Assembly (NCBI RefSeq): GCF_004340945.1
Contig: NZ_SLYD01000001.1
Location: forward strand, 682,001-746,000
From: Sphingomonas sp. PP-F2F-A104-K0414
Lineage (GTDB): Bacteria > Pseudomonadota > Alphaproteobacteria > Sphingomonadales > Sphingomonadaceae
Direction: 5' to 3'
DNA length: 64,000 nt
Shown here: one piece after another, positions 43,990-53,032 of the stretch
Position numbering within the stretch: the stretch's first letter is position 1
Layout: every line of letters starts with the position of its first letter
Made by a program: the position numbers and the translations under genes
Notes under the pieces: model-generated
Seen by the model: the letters and a program-made list of their open reading frames with translations, nothing else
Database searches by the model: none
What the model was told of the DNA's origin: nothing

Positions 43990-44664
43990 TTATCCTAGCA
44001 ACCGCGCAACGTCGTCGAAGCTCTCCGCCAGGGCATCGACGCCGATAGCCTTCAGCCGCGCGCCGTGCTCCGCATTACAGTGCGATCCCGCCGACAGACC
44101 GATGACATAGCCCCCCGACGCCACCGCGCCGGTCGCACCCACCGGCGAGTCTTCGAGGATCGCCGTCCGCGTGATATCCACGTCGAGTTGCCGTGCGCCG
44201 AACAGGTAGAGGTCGGGCGCAGGCTTGCCGTTCGTCACGTGCTCGCGGCCGCTGTAGAGGTGGTCTCCGAACGCATCGCGCAGGCCGATATGCTCAAGGT
44301 GCCTCGCGATCCAGCTAACTGGGCTCGACGAGACGATCGCCTTGGGTAGATCGGCGGGGAGCGACCGGACGAACGACACCGCGCCCTCGATCGCGTCGAC
44401 ACCTGTCGCCATCACGCGCGCATCTTCGGCTTTGCGCGCGGCGTAGAAATCGTCGGGGAGCGGCCGGTCGATCCAGCGCTCGATCGCATCGATGAACTGC
44501 GGGCCGGCAAGCCCCATAAAGTTCGCCATCGACTCGTCGGGAGTCGTTGGGTGCCCAGCGGCGGTCAGCCACTCCGCAATGTGGCGGTTTCCGACCGCTT
44601 CGCTGTCGATCAGCACGCCGTCGAAGTCGAACAGCAGTGCGTCGAACCGGACCGCAATGCTCAT
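43990..44664 (-). CDS. HAD-superfamily (subfamily IA) phosphatase
   Basis: A 224-residue HAD phosphatase with motif I LLFDFDGVLIDSE (DxD nucleophile and acid), a helical cap, motif II KAIVSSSP, motif III Lys in NGKPAPDLYLFG, and motif IV AILEDSPVGATGAV. Beta-phosphoglucomutase or phosphoglycolate-like activities are possible; the substrate cannot be told. Its ATG overlaps the yggS stop by 4 nt (ATGA), so the two are co-transcribed. Confidence 0.9.
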   Translation of the reverse strand: MSIAVRFDALLFDFDGVLIDSEAVGNRHIAEWLTAAGHPTTPDESMANFMGLAGPQFIDAIERWIDRPLPDDFYAARKAEDARVMATGVDAIEGAVSFVRSLPADLPKAIVSSSPVSWIARHLEHIGLRDAFGDHLYSGREHVTNGKPAPDLYLFGARQLDVDITRTAILEDSPVGATGAVASGGYVIGLSAGSHCNAEHGARLKAIGVDALAESFDDVARLLG

Positions 44665-45335
44665 GCGCCCGTCCCCCGAGCGCCGAACAGCGCGCTGCCG
44701 ATCCGGACGTGAGTCGCGCCGATCGTCACCGCGGTCTCGAAGTCGTCGGACATGCCCATGCTAAGGCCGGTCAGCCCGTGATCGCGCGCGAGTTTGGCAA
44801 GCAACGCGAAATACGGCGCCGGCTCGATATCGGCGGGCGGCAGACACATTAGCCCCGCGATCGGCAAGCCGGCAGCGCGCGCCTGCTCCACCAGCGCCGG
44901 CAGGTCAGCAATCGCGCAGCCACCCTTTTGCGGCTCGTCGCCGATGTTGACCTGGAGGAAACAGTCCGGCCGACGATCGCTTGCCTCCATCGCCTTCCCC
45001 AGCGCGCTGACCAGCGACGGACGATCGACCGCATGGATGCAATCGAACAGCGCCACGGCTTCGGCGGCCTTGTTCGACTGAAGCTGGCCGATCAGGTGCA
45101 GTTCGACGTCGGGATACTTCTCGCGCAACGCTGGCCATTTCTCAGAGGCTTCCTGCACACGGTTCTCGCCGAACACGCGCTGGCCTTCGACGAGCAGCGG
45201 TTCGATTGCCTCGACCGGATGCGTCTTGGAGACCGCGATCAATGTCACGTCTGTGATCCGGCAATCGGCAATCTCGGCGGCCTTGGCGATCCGGGTGCGG
45301 ATGGATGCGAGCGGCGTGGTGTCGTCAGCTATCAT
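44661..45335 (-). CDS. YggS/PLPBP pyridoxal-phosphate homeostasis protein
   Basis: A 224-residue single-domain TIM-barrel PLP-binding protein. The PLP lysine is in TLIAVSKTHPVEAIE; FGENRVQEA, LHLIGQLQSNKAAEAV and LSMGMSDDFETAVTIGATHV, RIGSALFG follow, the last forming the phosphate site. It buffers free PLP and influences amino-acid and keto-acid pools. ATG 45335 is used because the family begins at this point; the upstream frame is unrelated. Confidence 0.93.
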   Translation of the reverse strand: MIADDTTPLASIRTRIAKAAEIADCRITDVTLIAVSKTHPVEAIEPLLVEGQRVFGENRVQEASEKWPALREKYPDVELHLIGQLQSNKAAEAVALFDCIHAVDRPSLVSALGKAMEASDRRPDCFLQVNIGDEPQKGGCAIADLPALVEQARAAGLPIAGLMCLPPADIEPAPYFALLAKLARDHGLTGLSMGMSDDFETAVTIGATHVRIGSALFGARGTGA

Positions 45336-45357
45336 GCCGCGCGCTATAGGCAGCGGC

Positions 45358-45876
45358 GTGGCCCGCCGTAACCCCATTCCCTCACGCTGGCTGATGACCG
45401 ACGAGCGGATGGGCGACGCTTTATGGCCGGCACTGAGACGATTGCCGCCGGGCGCGGGCGTGGTGTTTCGGCATTATGCCACGCCTGCGGCCGAGCGACG
45501 TGCGTTGCTGTTGCGAGTCCGGCGACTCGCGCAGGCGCGGCGGTTGATCGTCGTGGTCGCGGGGGTGTCTTCGATGCAGGCGGACGGCGTGCATGGTCGG
45601 GCTAGGACGCGCGGCATCAGGACCTGGCCGGCGCATACGCGTGCCGAAGCGCTCGCCGGGCAGCGCGCCAAGGCGGACGCGCTGTTCGTGTCGCCGGTCT
45701 ATGCCACGCGGTCGCACGCAGAGGCGGCTGGGCTGGGTCCGGCGCGGGCGATGCGGATCGCCCGTGGGGTTGGAGTACCGGTGATCGCGTTGGGTGGAAT
45801 GGACGCGCTGCGGTGCCGGCGGATCCAGCGATTCGGGTTTCACGGCTGGGCTGCAATCGATGCGTGGCTCCGCTAG
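45358..45876 (+). CDS. ThiE/TenI-like thiamine phosphate synthase family protein, short and divergent
   Basis: A 172-residue protein with the C-terminal half of a ThiE/TenI barrel: ADALFVSPVYATRSHAEAAG and ARGVGVPVIALGGMDALRCR match the ThiE phosphate-binding strands. The N-terminus PSRWLMTDERMGDALWPALR is the usual first strand (LMTD). Length is about 35 residues below normal ThiE (around 210), and the Lys/Asp residues that bind HMP-pyrophosphate (KADGVHLGQxD) are replaced by MQADGVHGRARTRG. Either a TenI-like protein or a decayed enzyme. Start GTG 45358, divergent from yggS. Confidence 0.72.
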   Translation: MARRNPIPSRWLMTDERMGDALWPALRRLPPGAGVVFRHYATPAAERRALLLRVRRLAQARRLIVVVAGVSSMQADGVHGRARTRGIRTWPAHTRAEALAGQRAKADALFVSPVYATRSHAEAAGLGPARAMRIARGVGVPVIALGGMDALRCRRIQRFGFHGWAAIDAWLR

Positions 45877-45918
45877 TCCTGCGCGCTCCCGCTATTGGGG
45901 CAAGACACCCCCCCACCC

Positions 45919-46003
45919 CGTCATCCCAGCGAAAGCTGGGATCTCGTCCCTGAGGCTAGCGTCATCTGTTTCGAGAGAGACCCTAGCGTTCGCTAGGGTG
46001 ACG
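45919..46003. repeat. Diverged inverted-repeat pair (CCCAGC-GAAA-GCTGGG / CCCTAGCG-TT-CGCTAGGG)
   Basis: Left arm 45919-45945 is the standard CCCAGCGAAAGCTGGG type. Right arm 45975-46003 differs at five or more positions, yet its own hairpin (CCCTAGCG/CGCTAGGG) stays perfectly paired. It lies in the 302-nt gap between the thiE-like gene and the membrane-protein gene, which shows no gene. Confidence 0.75.
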
Positions 46004-46178
46004 AATTGTGGAAGGTGCTTCGAATCGTCTGGGTTCAGATCAGCCTCATCATTCCTACGACCAAGCGGCCGCGGCCCCGTTCCCTCTCCCAACGGGAGAG
46101 GCAGAGATGCCAGAGGCGACGATGGTTGAGAACGAGTAAGCAGGTTTACGCCGCAACCACGGCAAAGCCTGCCAAACC

Positions 46179-46886
46179 TTAGAAGCGGAAGGCAGTGCCC
46201 AGATACACGGCTTGGCTATCGCGGCGATCGTCGTCGACCTTTACGAAGCGCTCGCGGTCCGAACGGTAACGCACGCCGGCGGTGACCGCGAGGCTCCGGG
46301 TCAGCGCGTACGACCCGCCTAGATCGACCGAGTAACTCGGCGCTTCCTCGACGAGTCGCGGTGCATTCGCCAACGGACGATCCGCCGCCGCCTTTACCGT
46401 GCCGCTGAACCGCTTGGCGCTGTAGCTTACCGCCAGATCGGCGGCTTCGCGACTACCCGGCAGACCGCCGAGATCGAGCTTGTTCACGTCACCCGAGATC
46501 GCGAACCGTTTCCAGCCGACCGACATGCCGAGGTTATACGCAATCGGCGCGATACCGACGGTCGGCGTGGTCGACGCGAGGCTGGCCGTGTTGGCAATAC
46601 CGCGGTTGGTCTGCGCACGGACAGCGACGGTCACCGCGCGATTATCCTGGCGCGTCTCGGCAGGCGTAAACCGGAAGCTGCCCGCATCGAAACCACCACG
46701 CGCGAACATCGCGGCAAGGCGGGGGTCGGCGGCGGCTGGCGTGAACGATCCGATGCCGCGAACCGCGGCGACGTTATGCTTGGCGATCCGGGCGGGCTGT
46801 TCGCTGGCGCCGAAGGCGGGCGCGACGATTGAGGCGGTGGCGACAAGCGCCCCGGCAACCACCCCGAAAATTCCCCCACGCGTCAT
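46179..46886 (-). CDS. Predicted outer-membrane beta-barrel protein, unrecognised family
   Basis: A 235-residue exported protein. ATG 46886 opens a clean signal peptide (TRGGIFGVVAGALVATASIV, cleavage near PAFGA-SEQ). The C-terminal half alternates polar and hydrophobic residues in strand-like blocks (YNLGMSVGWKRFAISGDVNK, DLAVSYSAKRFSGTVKAAAD, YSVDLGGSYALTRSLAVTAG) and ends QAVYLGTAFRF with a terminal Phe, as expected of a barrel inserted by the Bam complex. No named family is recognised. Upstream of it, 46887-47168 is the divergent region with the DUF3576 gene and contains no other gene. Confidence 0.7.
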   Translation of the reverse strand: MTRGGIFGVVAGALVATASIVAPAFGASEQPARIAKHNVAAVRGIGSFTPAAADPRLAAMFARGGFDAGSFRFTPAETRQDNRAVTVAVRAQTNRGIANTASLASTTPTVGIAPIAYNLGMSVGWKRFAISGDVNKLDLGGLPGSREAADLAVSYSAKRFSGTVKAAADRPLANAPRLVEEAPSYSVDLGGSYALTRSLAVTAGVRYRSDRERFVKVDDDRRDSQAVYLGTAFRF

Positions 46887-47168
46887 CACAACGAATCTGT
46901 CCTTCGAATCCCGTAATCGGATCCTGTTAAACAGCATCTAACATGAATTGATCCACAGCAAAGGCCGCAGAACCGCGCATTCCCACCCTTCGTCGCCGAA
47001 TTGTCGGACAGTGTTGCAATCAGCACACATGTCGCCGCGTTAGCGCTACCGAAACGGGCATATCGAGAGGGGGATCGGCCGATCGACGCCCCGCCTCTCA
47101 CGCATGCGGGCGTCTGCTTGCGGGCGCGCGGGCACGCCTGTAGAGCAAGGGCTGATTTTCTTGCCAGG

Positions 47169-47609
47169 ATGATGCCCATGTTCCGCCGCTCGCGTATCGC
47201 AGTCGTGCTGTTTGCCCTGCCTCTCGTCGCGTGCGGCGGCGGTTCGGCGCGTCCCAAGGCGGATCTCGCCGCATCGAAGATCACGACGATCGGCGTCAAC
47301 AGCTACCTGTGGCGCGCGAGCCTCGACACGCTTGGCTTCATGCCGTTGCTCCAGACCGACTCCAATGGCGGCGTGATCGTCACCGACTGGTACATCAACC
47401 CGCAGACCCCGACCGAGCGCATGAAGGTGACCGTCTCGATCCTCGACCAGGATCTGCGCGCCGATGCGCTGCGCGTTGCCGCCCTCCGCGAAGTCAACCG
47501 CAACGGCCAGTGGGTCTCGTCGCCGGTCCAGGCCGCGACCACGCAGAAGCTCGAGGACATCATCCTGACCAAGGCCCGCGACCTGCGCCGCGCCTCGATC
47601 GCGGGCTGA
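47169..47609 (+). CDS. DUF3576 lipoprotein
   Basis: About 144 residues. The lipobox LVAC at the end of a short signal ([17 protein letters not shown]) predicts a lipid-anchored periplasmic protein. The rest ([55 protein letters not shown]) is the DUF3576 domain of alphaproteobacteria. Function is unknown. ATGs at 47169, 47172 and 47178 are all possible. It precedes leuS by 11 nt in a conserved order with leuS-lptE-holA, suggesting an envelope link with LptE. Confidence 0.88.
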   Translation: MMPMFRRSRIAVVLFALPLVACGGGSARPKADLAASKITTIGVNSYLWRASLDTLGFMPLLQTDSNGGVIVTDWYINPQTPTERMKVTVSILDQDLRADALRVAALREVNRNGQWVSSPVQAATTQKLEDIILTKARDLRRASIAG

Positions 47610-47620
47610 GGACTGATATA

Positions 47621-50314
47621 ATGGCGTCGCGTTTCAATGCGTTGAAGGCGGACGCGGCGTGGCAGAAGGTCTGGGACGAGCGCAAGACGTTCGCCGCGGA
47701 CGACCTGTCGACCAAGCCGCGCTCGTACGTGCTCGAGATGTTCCCCTATCCGTCGGGGCGCATCCACATGGGACATGTCCGGAACTACACGATGGGCGAC
47801 GTGCTCGCGCGGTTCCGTCGGATGAAGGGCATGGAAGTGCTCCATCCGATGGGCTGGGACGCGTTCGGCATGCCCGCGGAGAACGCGGCGATGGAAAAGG
47901 GCGTCCATCCGGGCAACTGGACGCGCGCCAACATCGCGACGATGAAAGCGCAGCTGAAGCGCCTGGGCTTCGCGCTCGACTGGACGCGCGAACTGGCGAC
48001 GTGCGAGCCTGCATATTACGGCCACGAACAGGCGCTGTTCCTCGACCTGTTCGCGGCGGGCTTAGTCTACCGCAAGGAATCCGCGGTAAACTGGGATCCG
48101 GTCGACATGACCGTGCTCGCCAACGAGCAGGTGATCGACGGTCGCGGCTGGCGCTCGGGCGCGCTGGTCGAGCGGCGGAAGCTGTCGCAGTGGTTCCTGA
48201 AGATCACCGACTTCGCCGACGAACTGGTCGACGGGTTGGGCGCGCTCGAGCACTGGCCCGACAAGGTCAAGCTGATGCAGGAAAACTGGATCGGCCGCAG
48301 CCAAGGCCTGCAGTTCAAGTTCGCAATCCTCCCCGGCACGGGGAGGGGGACCGCCGGCGAAGCCGGGGGTGGAGGGGGCGCGCCACATACGGCAGCGCCC
48401 GTTGACAGCCCCCTCCCCCATCCTGCGGATGGTCCCCCTCCCCGTTCCGGGGAGGAATTCGTCGAGGTCTTCACCACCCGCCCCGACACGATGTTCGGAT
48501 CGAGCTTCGTCGCGGTCGCCGCCGATCATCCGATCGCGCGCGCCATTGCCGAGACGAATCCCGAAGCCGCATCCTTCATCGAACTCTGCAAGCGTGGCGG
48601 CACCACCGCGGCCGAACTCGACACGCAGGAAAAGCTCGGCTTCGATACCGGCATCCGCGCGGTGCATCCCCTCGACAAGACGTTGCATCTCCCGGTCTAC
48701 ATCGCGAACTTCGTGCTGATGGAATACGGCACCGGCGCGGTGTTCGGCGTGCCCGCGCACGACCAGCGCGATCTCGATTTCGCGCGCAAATACGACCTGC
48801 CCGTCAAGCGCGTCGTCAGCGAAGGCGATGACGAGGCCCCCGTGTTCGTCGGCGACACCGCCTGGACCGGCGCCGGCAATCTGGTCAATTCGCACTTCCT
48901 CGACGGCATGGACATCGAGGACGCCAAGCGCACCGTGATCGAACGCGCCGAGGGCGAAGGCTGGGGCAAGGGCACGACCGTGTTCCGCCTGCGCGACTGG
49001 GGCGTCAGCCGTCAGCGCTATTGGGGCACGCCGATCCCGATCATCCACTGCGACGCGTGCGGCGCGGTGCCGGTGCCCAAGGACCAGCTGCCGATCGTCC
49101 TGCCCGAGGACGTCAGCTTCGACATCCCCGGCAACCCGCTCGATCGCCATCCGACCTGGAAGCACGTCCCCTGCCCGTCCTGCGGCAGCAAGGCGCGACG
49201 CGAGACCGATACGCTCGACACCTTCGTCGATTCGTCGTGGTATTTCATCCGCTTCGCCAGCCAGCCGGACGCGAAACCGTTCGACCGGACGGGCGCGGAG
49301 AAGTGGCTGCCGGTCAACCAGTATATCGGCGGCGTCGAGCACGCGATCCTTCACTTGCTCTATGCCCGCTTCTGGACGCGCGCGCTGAAGCATATCGGCA
49401 TGCTCGACATCGCCGAGCCGTTCGCCGGGCTGTTCACGCAAGGCATGGTCACGCACGAGACGTATAGCCGAGGCGACGCCGGCGACGCGCAGGCGGAGGC
49501 CGATACGGACGACGACGATTCGAGCGACGCGCCGGTGAAGACGAAGTGGCTGTCTCCCGACGAGGTCCGCAAGACCGATGCGGGGTATATCGAGATCGCG
49601 ACCGGCGGCCCCGTGACGGTCGGTCGCGTGACGAAGATGTCGAAATCGAAAAAGAACACCGTCGATCCCGAACCGATCGTCGACCAGTACGGCGCCGACG
49701 CGGTGCGCTGGTTCGTGCTCTCCGACTCGCCCCCCGAGCGCGATCTCCCCTGGAGCGAATCCGGCATCGAAGGCGCGTGGCGGTTCGTCCAGCGTCTCTG
49801 GCGCCTGATCGAGTCCGACGACGCCGCCAAAGCCGAGGGCGACGACATCGCCCTGCGTAAACTCTGCCACCGCACGACCGTCGGTATCGAGAACGATATC
49901 AACGCCTTGCAGTTCAACAAGGCGGTCGCGCGACTCTATTCCCTGTGCAGCGCGATCGAGAAGGCAGCGCCTTCCGCAGACCGCGAACAGGCGATCCGCA
50001 CGCTGCTGCTGCTCGTCAGCCCGATGGTCCCGCACGTCGCCGAGGAAGCCTGGGCGACCGCCGGAAACGACGGCCTGATAGCCGACGCCGCCTGGCCGAT
50101 CGTCGATCCGGCCATGCTGGTCGACGACGAGGTCACGATCGCGGTGCAGGTCAACGGCAAGCTGCGCGACACGCTCGTCTTCCCCAAGGGCGCACCAAAG
50201 GACGAGGTCGAGGCCGCCGCGCTCGCCTCCGAGAAGATCGTCCGCCTGCTCGAGGGCAAGCCGCCCCGGAAAGTGATCGTCGTGCCCGACCGTCTCGTGA
50301 ACATCGTCGCATGA
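47621..50314 (+). CDS. leuS: Leucyl-tRNA synthetase with an in-frame palindrome insertion in the editing domain
   Basis: An 897-residue class Ia synthetase. HIGH is HMGH in [25 protein letters not shown] is intact in [20 protein letters not shown]; the CP1 editing domain has TTRPDTMFG and the [17 protein letters not shown] loop; zinc-knuckle CDACGAVP and CPSCGSK are present; C-terminal VNGKLRD matches the family. Residues about 235-280 ([14 protein letters not shown]... to ...PPPRSGEE) derive from a palindromic element and split a beta hairpin of CP1 just before [11 protein letters not shown] second insertion, rich in Asp/Glu (about 617-643), precedes [13 protein letters not shown] 47621; ATGA overlap with lptE. 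Confidence 0.96.
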   Translation: MASRFNALKADAAWQKVWDERKTFAADDLSTKPRSYVLEMFPYPSGRIHMGHVRNYTMGDVLARFRRMKGMEVLHPMGWDAFGMPAENAAMEKGVHPGNWTRANIATMKAQLKRLGFALDWTRELATCEPAYYGHEQALFLDLFAAGLVYRKESAVNWDPVDMTVLANEQVIDGRGWRSGALVERRKLSQWFLKITDFADELVDGLGALEHWPDKVKLMQENWIGRSQGLQFKFAILPGTGRGTAGEAGGGGGAPHTAAPVDSPLPHPADGPPPRSGEEFVEVFTTRPDTMFGSSFVAVAADHPIARAIAETNPEAASFIELCKRGGTTAAELDTQEKLGFDTGIRAVHPLDKTLHLPVYIANFVLMEYGTGAVFGVPAHDQRDLDFARKYDLPVKRVVSEGDDEAPVFVGDTAWTGAGNLVNSHFLDGMDIEDAKRTVIERAEGEGWGKGTTVFRLRDWGVSRQRYWGTPIPIIHCDACGAVPVPKDQLPIVLPEDVSFDIPGNPLDRHPTWKHVPCPSCGSKARRETDTLDTFVDSSWYFIRFASQPDAKPFDRTGAEKWLPVNQYIGGVEHAILHLLYARFWTRALKHIGMLDIAEPFAGLFTQGMVTHETYSRGDAGDAQAEADTDDDDSSDAPVKTKWLSPDEVRKTDAGYIEIATGGPVTVGRVTKMSKSKKNTVDPEPIVDQYGADAVRWFVLSDSPPERDLPWSESGIEGAWRFVQRLWRLIESDDAAKAEGDDIALRKLCHRTTVGIENDINALQFNKAVARLYSLCSAIEKAAPSADREQAIRTLLLLVSPMVPHVAEEAWATAGNDGLIADAAWPIVDPAMLVDDEVTIAVQVNGKLRDTLVFPKGAPKDEVEAAALASEKIVRLLEGKPPRKVIVVPDRLVNIVA
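48325..48459. repeat. Palindromic element inside leuS (AATCCTCCCCGG type)
   Basis: 135 nt with left arm AATCCTCCCCGGCACGGGG, side hairpin GCCGGCGAAGCCGG, inner pair GGTGGAGGGGGC / GCCCCCTCCCCC, side hairpin ATCCTGCGGAT and right arm CCGTTCCGGGGAGGAATT. Read through in frame by leuS. It shares arms and architecture with the copies at 16853 and 31278. Confidence 0.92.
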
Positions 50315-50841
50315 AGCGCCTAGCGATCCTCGGCGCGCTCGCGCTGGCCCCCGCACTGTCCGGCTGCGGCCTGCATCCGCTCTATGCTGGCGGCAGCAGT
50401 GGTCCGGTCGCGGGCGCGCTCGGCCAGGTCGAGATCGCGCCGATCGCGGGCAAGAACGGCTGGCTGATGGCCACCGCGCTGCGCGATCGCCTGCCGTCGA
50501 ACGGCGCACCCGCACTCTACCGGATCGACATCCGCCTCGACGATTCGATCAGCGGTCTCGGCGTCCGCACCGACGACAGCGTCTCGCGCGAACGCCGCAC
50601 GTTGCGCGCGCGTTATCAGCTCGTGCGGATCGGCGACAATTCGGTGCTGCTCGACGCGACCGCCGGCTCCGATGCCGGCATCGACGTCGTCCGCTCCGAA
50701 TATGCGACGATTGCGGCGGAGAACACCGCGCTCGAACGCCTGTCGCAGATCGTCGCCGACCAGATCGTCGCCCGCGTTGCGCTGTATGCGCGCAATACGC
50801 CTGCGGTCGCCGCGGCGCAGGCCACTACGCCCGCCAAGTGA
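50311..50841 (+). CDS. lptE: LPS-assembly lipoprotein LptE
   Basis: A 176-residue outer-membrane lipoprotein. Signal and lipobox: [18 protein letters not shown], with the lipidated Cys followed by GLHPLYAGG, the strong family marker. The rest folds as the LptE alpha/beta plug of LptD ([37 protein letters not shown]). It completes the LPS export channel. ATGA overlap with leuS and GTGA overlap with holA make one tightly coupled transcript. Confidence 0.9.
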   Translation: MKRLAILGALALAPALSGCGLHPLYAGGSSGPVAGALGQVEIAPIAGKNGWLMATALRDRLPSNGAPALYRIDIRLDDSISGLGVRTDDSVSRERRTLRARYQLVRIGDNSVLLDATAGSDAGIDVVRSEYATIAAENTALERLSQIVADQIVARVALYARNTPAVAAAQATTPAK

Positions 50842-51857
50842 AGGCCAGCGCCGGCCAGATCCGTGGTGCGCTGGCCAAACCGGGCGGCGACATTCGCCTA
50901 TACCTGCTCCACGGCCCCGACGAGGCCGGCGCGAGCGACCTCGCCCGCGTGCTCGCCAAGGCGATGGGCGCGGATGCCGAGCGCGTCGATCTCGACGGCT
51001 CGACGCTGAAAAGCGACCCCGGCCGGCTGACCGACGAAGCCGCCTCGCTATCGTTGTTCGCCGGCGCAAGGTTCGTCCGCGTCGCGTCGGCCGGCGAGGA
51101 AAGCCTCGAAGCCTTCACCAACCTCCTCGCAGCCGAACGCGTCGGCAACCCGGTCGTCGCGATCGCCCCGACCGTCAAATCCACCGCCAAGATCGTCAAG
51201 CTCGCGATCGACTCGCCGCGCGCGATGGCGTTCGCCTGCTACGCCCCAACCGCGCAGGACGCCGAACGCCTCGCGACGACGATCGCCAACGAGAACGGCC
51301 TCCGCCCCGCCCCCGGAGTCGCCCGCCGCCTCGTCGATACGACCGGCGGCGACCGCGCCGTCATTTCGCGAGAAATCGAGAAGCTCGCACTATACCTCGA
51401 CGCCGCCCCCGATCGCCCGACGGACCTCGATCACCACGCACTCGATGCCGTCGGCGCAGACCTCGGCGATGCGGAAATGAGCCGCGCGATCGATGCGGTG
51501 ATCGAAGGCCGGGTCGACGATCTCGGCGCCGAACTCGCCGTGCTCGAAGAAGCCGGCACGTCGCCGATCCCGTGGCTCCGCCAACTCGTCCGCCGCCTGA
51601 TCGCGCTCGCCGACATGCGCGGCGAAATCGACCGCGGCGAAGCGGTCGACGCGGTCATGAAACGCCACAGGGTGTTCTTCAAGGAAGAGGCCAGCACGGC
51701 TAGGTCCTTGCGCCGCTGGTCACCGGTAATGCTCGCCACCGCGATCCAGCGCGTCCGGACCGCCGAGCGCGCGATCATGGCGTCGGGGAATGCTGGCGGT
51801 GTGGTGGCGGAGGCAGCCGTGGTGGCGCTATCGCAAGCGATCGCCCGACGAAACTAA
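50838..51857 (+). CDS. holA: DNA polymerase III subunit delta
   Basis: A 339-residue clamp-loader subunit. YLLHGPDEAGASDLARVLAK is the AAA-like N-terminus (delta does not hydrolyse ATP; the P-loop is degenerate), with FAGARFVRVAS and the central SREIEKLALYLDAAPD region; the C-terminal collar contains ISPIPWLRQL-like TSPIPWLRQLVRRLIALADM. It opens the beta clamp. GTG 50838 overlaps the lptE stop. The gene ends 272 nt before the 3' end of convergent parB, a gap filled by two repeat pairs. Confidence 0.92.
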   Translation: MKASAGQIRGALAKPGGDIRLYLLHGPDEAGASDLARVLAKAMGADAERVDLDGSTLKSDPGRLTDEAASLSLFAGARFVRVASAGEESLEAFTNLLAAERVGNPVVAIAPTVKSTAKIVKLAIDSPRAMAFACYAPTAQDAERLATTIANENGLRPAPGVARRLVDTTGGDRAVISREIEKLALYLDAAPDRPTDLDHHALDAVGADLGDAEMSRAIDAVIEGRVDDLGAELAVLEEAGTSPIPWLRQLVRRLIALADMRGEIDRGEAVDAVMKRHRVFFKEEASTARSLRRWSPVMLATAIQRVRTAERAIMASGNAGGVVAEAAVVALSQAIARRN

Positions 51858-51916
51858 CGCGCATCCGCAACCGCATTCGCGTCTGCGTCTGCCTCCGCTT
51901 CCCGCCCCCCACCTTC

Positions 51917-52008
51917 CGTCATCCCGGCGCACGCCGGGACCCATGGATAGGGTGCGATCACTAACGAAGCGAACCGCAACCGTGGGTCCCGGCTTCCGCC
52001 GGAATTAC
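51917..52008. repeat. Paired inverted repeat (CCCGGCGCACGCCGGG type)
   Basis: Arms 51917-51946 and 51980-52008, each folding around GGCG/CGCC and GGGACCCA; several mismatches between arms show decay. Confidence 0.8.
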
Positions 52009-52050
52009 AGAGATTGTGGTCCACCCTCCATCCTTCACACCTTCCTATCC

Positions 52051-52120
52051 CCGTTCGTCCTGAGCGAAGTCGAAGGATGGTCCGGTACGCAGGTGCTTCG
52101 ACTTCGCTCAGCACGAACGG
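52051..52120. repeat. Paired inverted repeat (CGTTCGT-CTGAGCGAAGTCGAAG type)
   Basis: 25-nt arms 52051-52075 and 52096-52120 with one difference (CC/GC). Located 10 nt from the parB stop, between convergent holA and parB, so it may also act as a two-way transcription stop. Confidence 0.88.
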
Positions 52121-52129
52121 AGCGCGTGA

Positions 52130-53032
52130 TTAGATCGCCCCGCCCGTAAGCCGCTGACAAACCATATCCAGCTGGTCCAACGTCGAGTAACTCAACGTCA
52201 ACGTCCCCCCAGTCTCGGAATGCGCCACCTTCACCTGCAACCCGAGCAAATCAGCCAACTGCCGCTCCAACGCCGCAATATCCGCATCCGGCACCCGAGG
52301 CTCGGACGAACCACCACCGCCGCCACGGTTCCGCCCAGGCTTCGCATCCCGCGCCAGCTTCTCGGTCTCGCGTACCGACAGCCCCCGCGACACGACCTGG
52401 TCCGCGAGCGACTCCACATCCGGCGACCCCAGCAATGCCCGAGCATGCCCCATCGACAACGATCCATCGACCACCTGCGACTGCACCTGCGCCGGCAGTT
52501 CCAGCAGCCGCAGCAGGTTTGCGACATGACTACGCGACTTGTGGACGATCTTGGCGAGCACCTCCTGCGTGTGGCCATACTCGCCCGCCAGCCGCTGATA
52601 GGCCTGCGCCTCTTCAATCGCGTTGAGGTCTTCCCGCTGGATGTTCTCGATTAGCGCGATCTCGAGCGTCTCGGCATCGTCGAAGTCGCGAACGACAACC
52701 GGCACCTCGTGCAGCCGCGCACGCTGCGCTGCCCGCCAGCGCCGCTCACCCGCGACGATCTGGTAGTCATGACCGTGCGGCCGCACCACGATCGGCTGGA
52801 TCAGCCCGCGCGACGCGATCGACGCGGCCAACTCGTCGAGCATCGCCTCATCGAAATGCCGCCGCGGCTGATCGGGATGCGGCGACAGCGAACTGACCGG
52901 CAGCATCCGCACACCCGACGATTGCTGCGCCGCACCATCGGCCGACACTGGCGTCTCGCGCGCCATCTCGCCGAGTAACGCGTTGAGGCCCCTGCCCAAC
53001 CCCGGCCGGCCGCGTTTGTTACCGTCGCTCAT
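52130..53032 (-). CDS. parB: Chromosome partitioning protein ParB
   Basis: A 300-residue CTP-dependent DNA clamp that loads at parS. GRPGLGRGLNALLGE is the ParA-stimulating N-terminus; the ParB/sulfiredoxin CTPase domain has PHPDQPRRHFDEAMLDELAA and GERRWRAAQRA; ENIQREDLNAIEEAQAYQRL precedes the helix-turn-helix (SHVANLLRLLELP). C-terminal dimerisation domain at about 255-300. ATG 53032 overlaps the parA stop (ATGA). Its cognate parS sites lie at 53866 and 56299. Confidence 0.97.
   Translation of the reverse strand: MSDGNKRGRPGLGRGLNALLGEMARETPVSADGAAQQSSGVRMLPVSSLSPHPDQPRRHFDEAMLDELAASIASRGLIQPIVVRPHGHDYQIVAGERRWRAAQRARLHEVPVVVRDFDDAETLEIALIENIQREDLNAIEEAQAYQRLAGEYGHTQEVLAKIVHKSRSHVANLLRLLELPAQVQSQVVDGSLSMGHARALLGSPDVESLADQVVSRGLSVRETEKLARDAKPGRNRGGGGGSSEPRVPDADIAALERQLADLLGLQVKVAHSETGGTLTLSYSTLDQLDMVCQRLTGGAI

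Noticed and set aside
48062..50515. A minus-strand open frame of 817 codons opposite leuS/lptE
   Set aside because: Antisense shadow with no recognisable domain.
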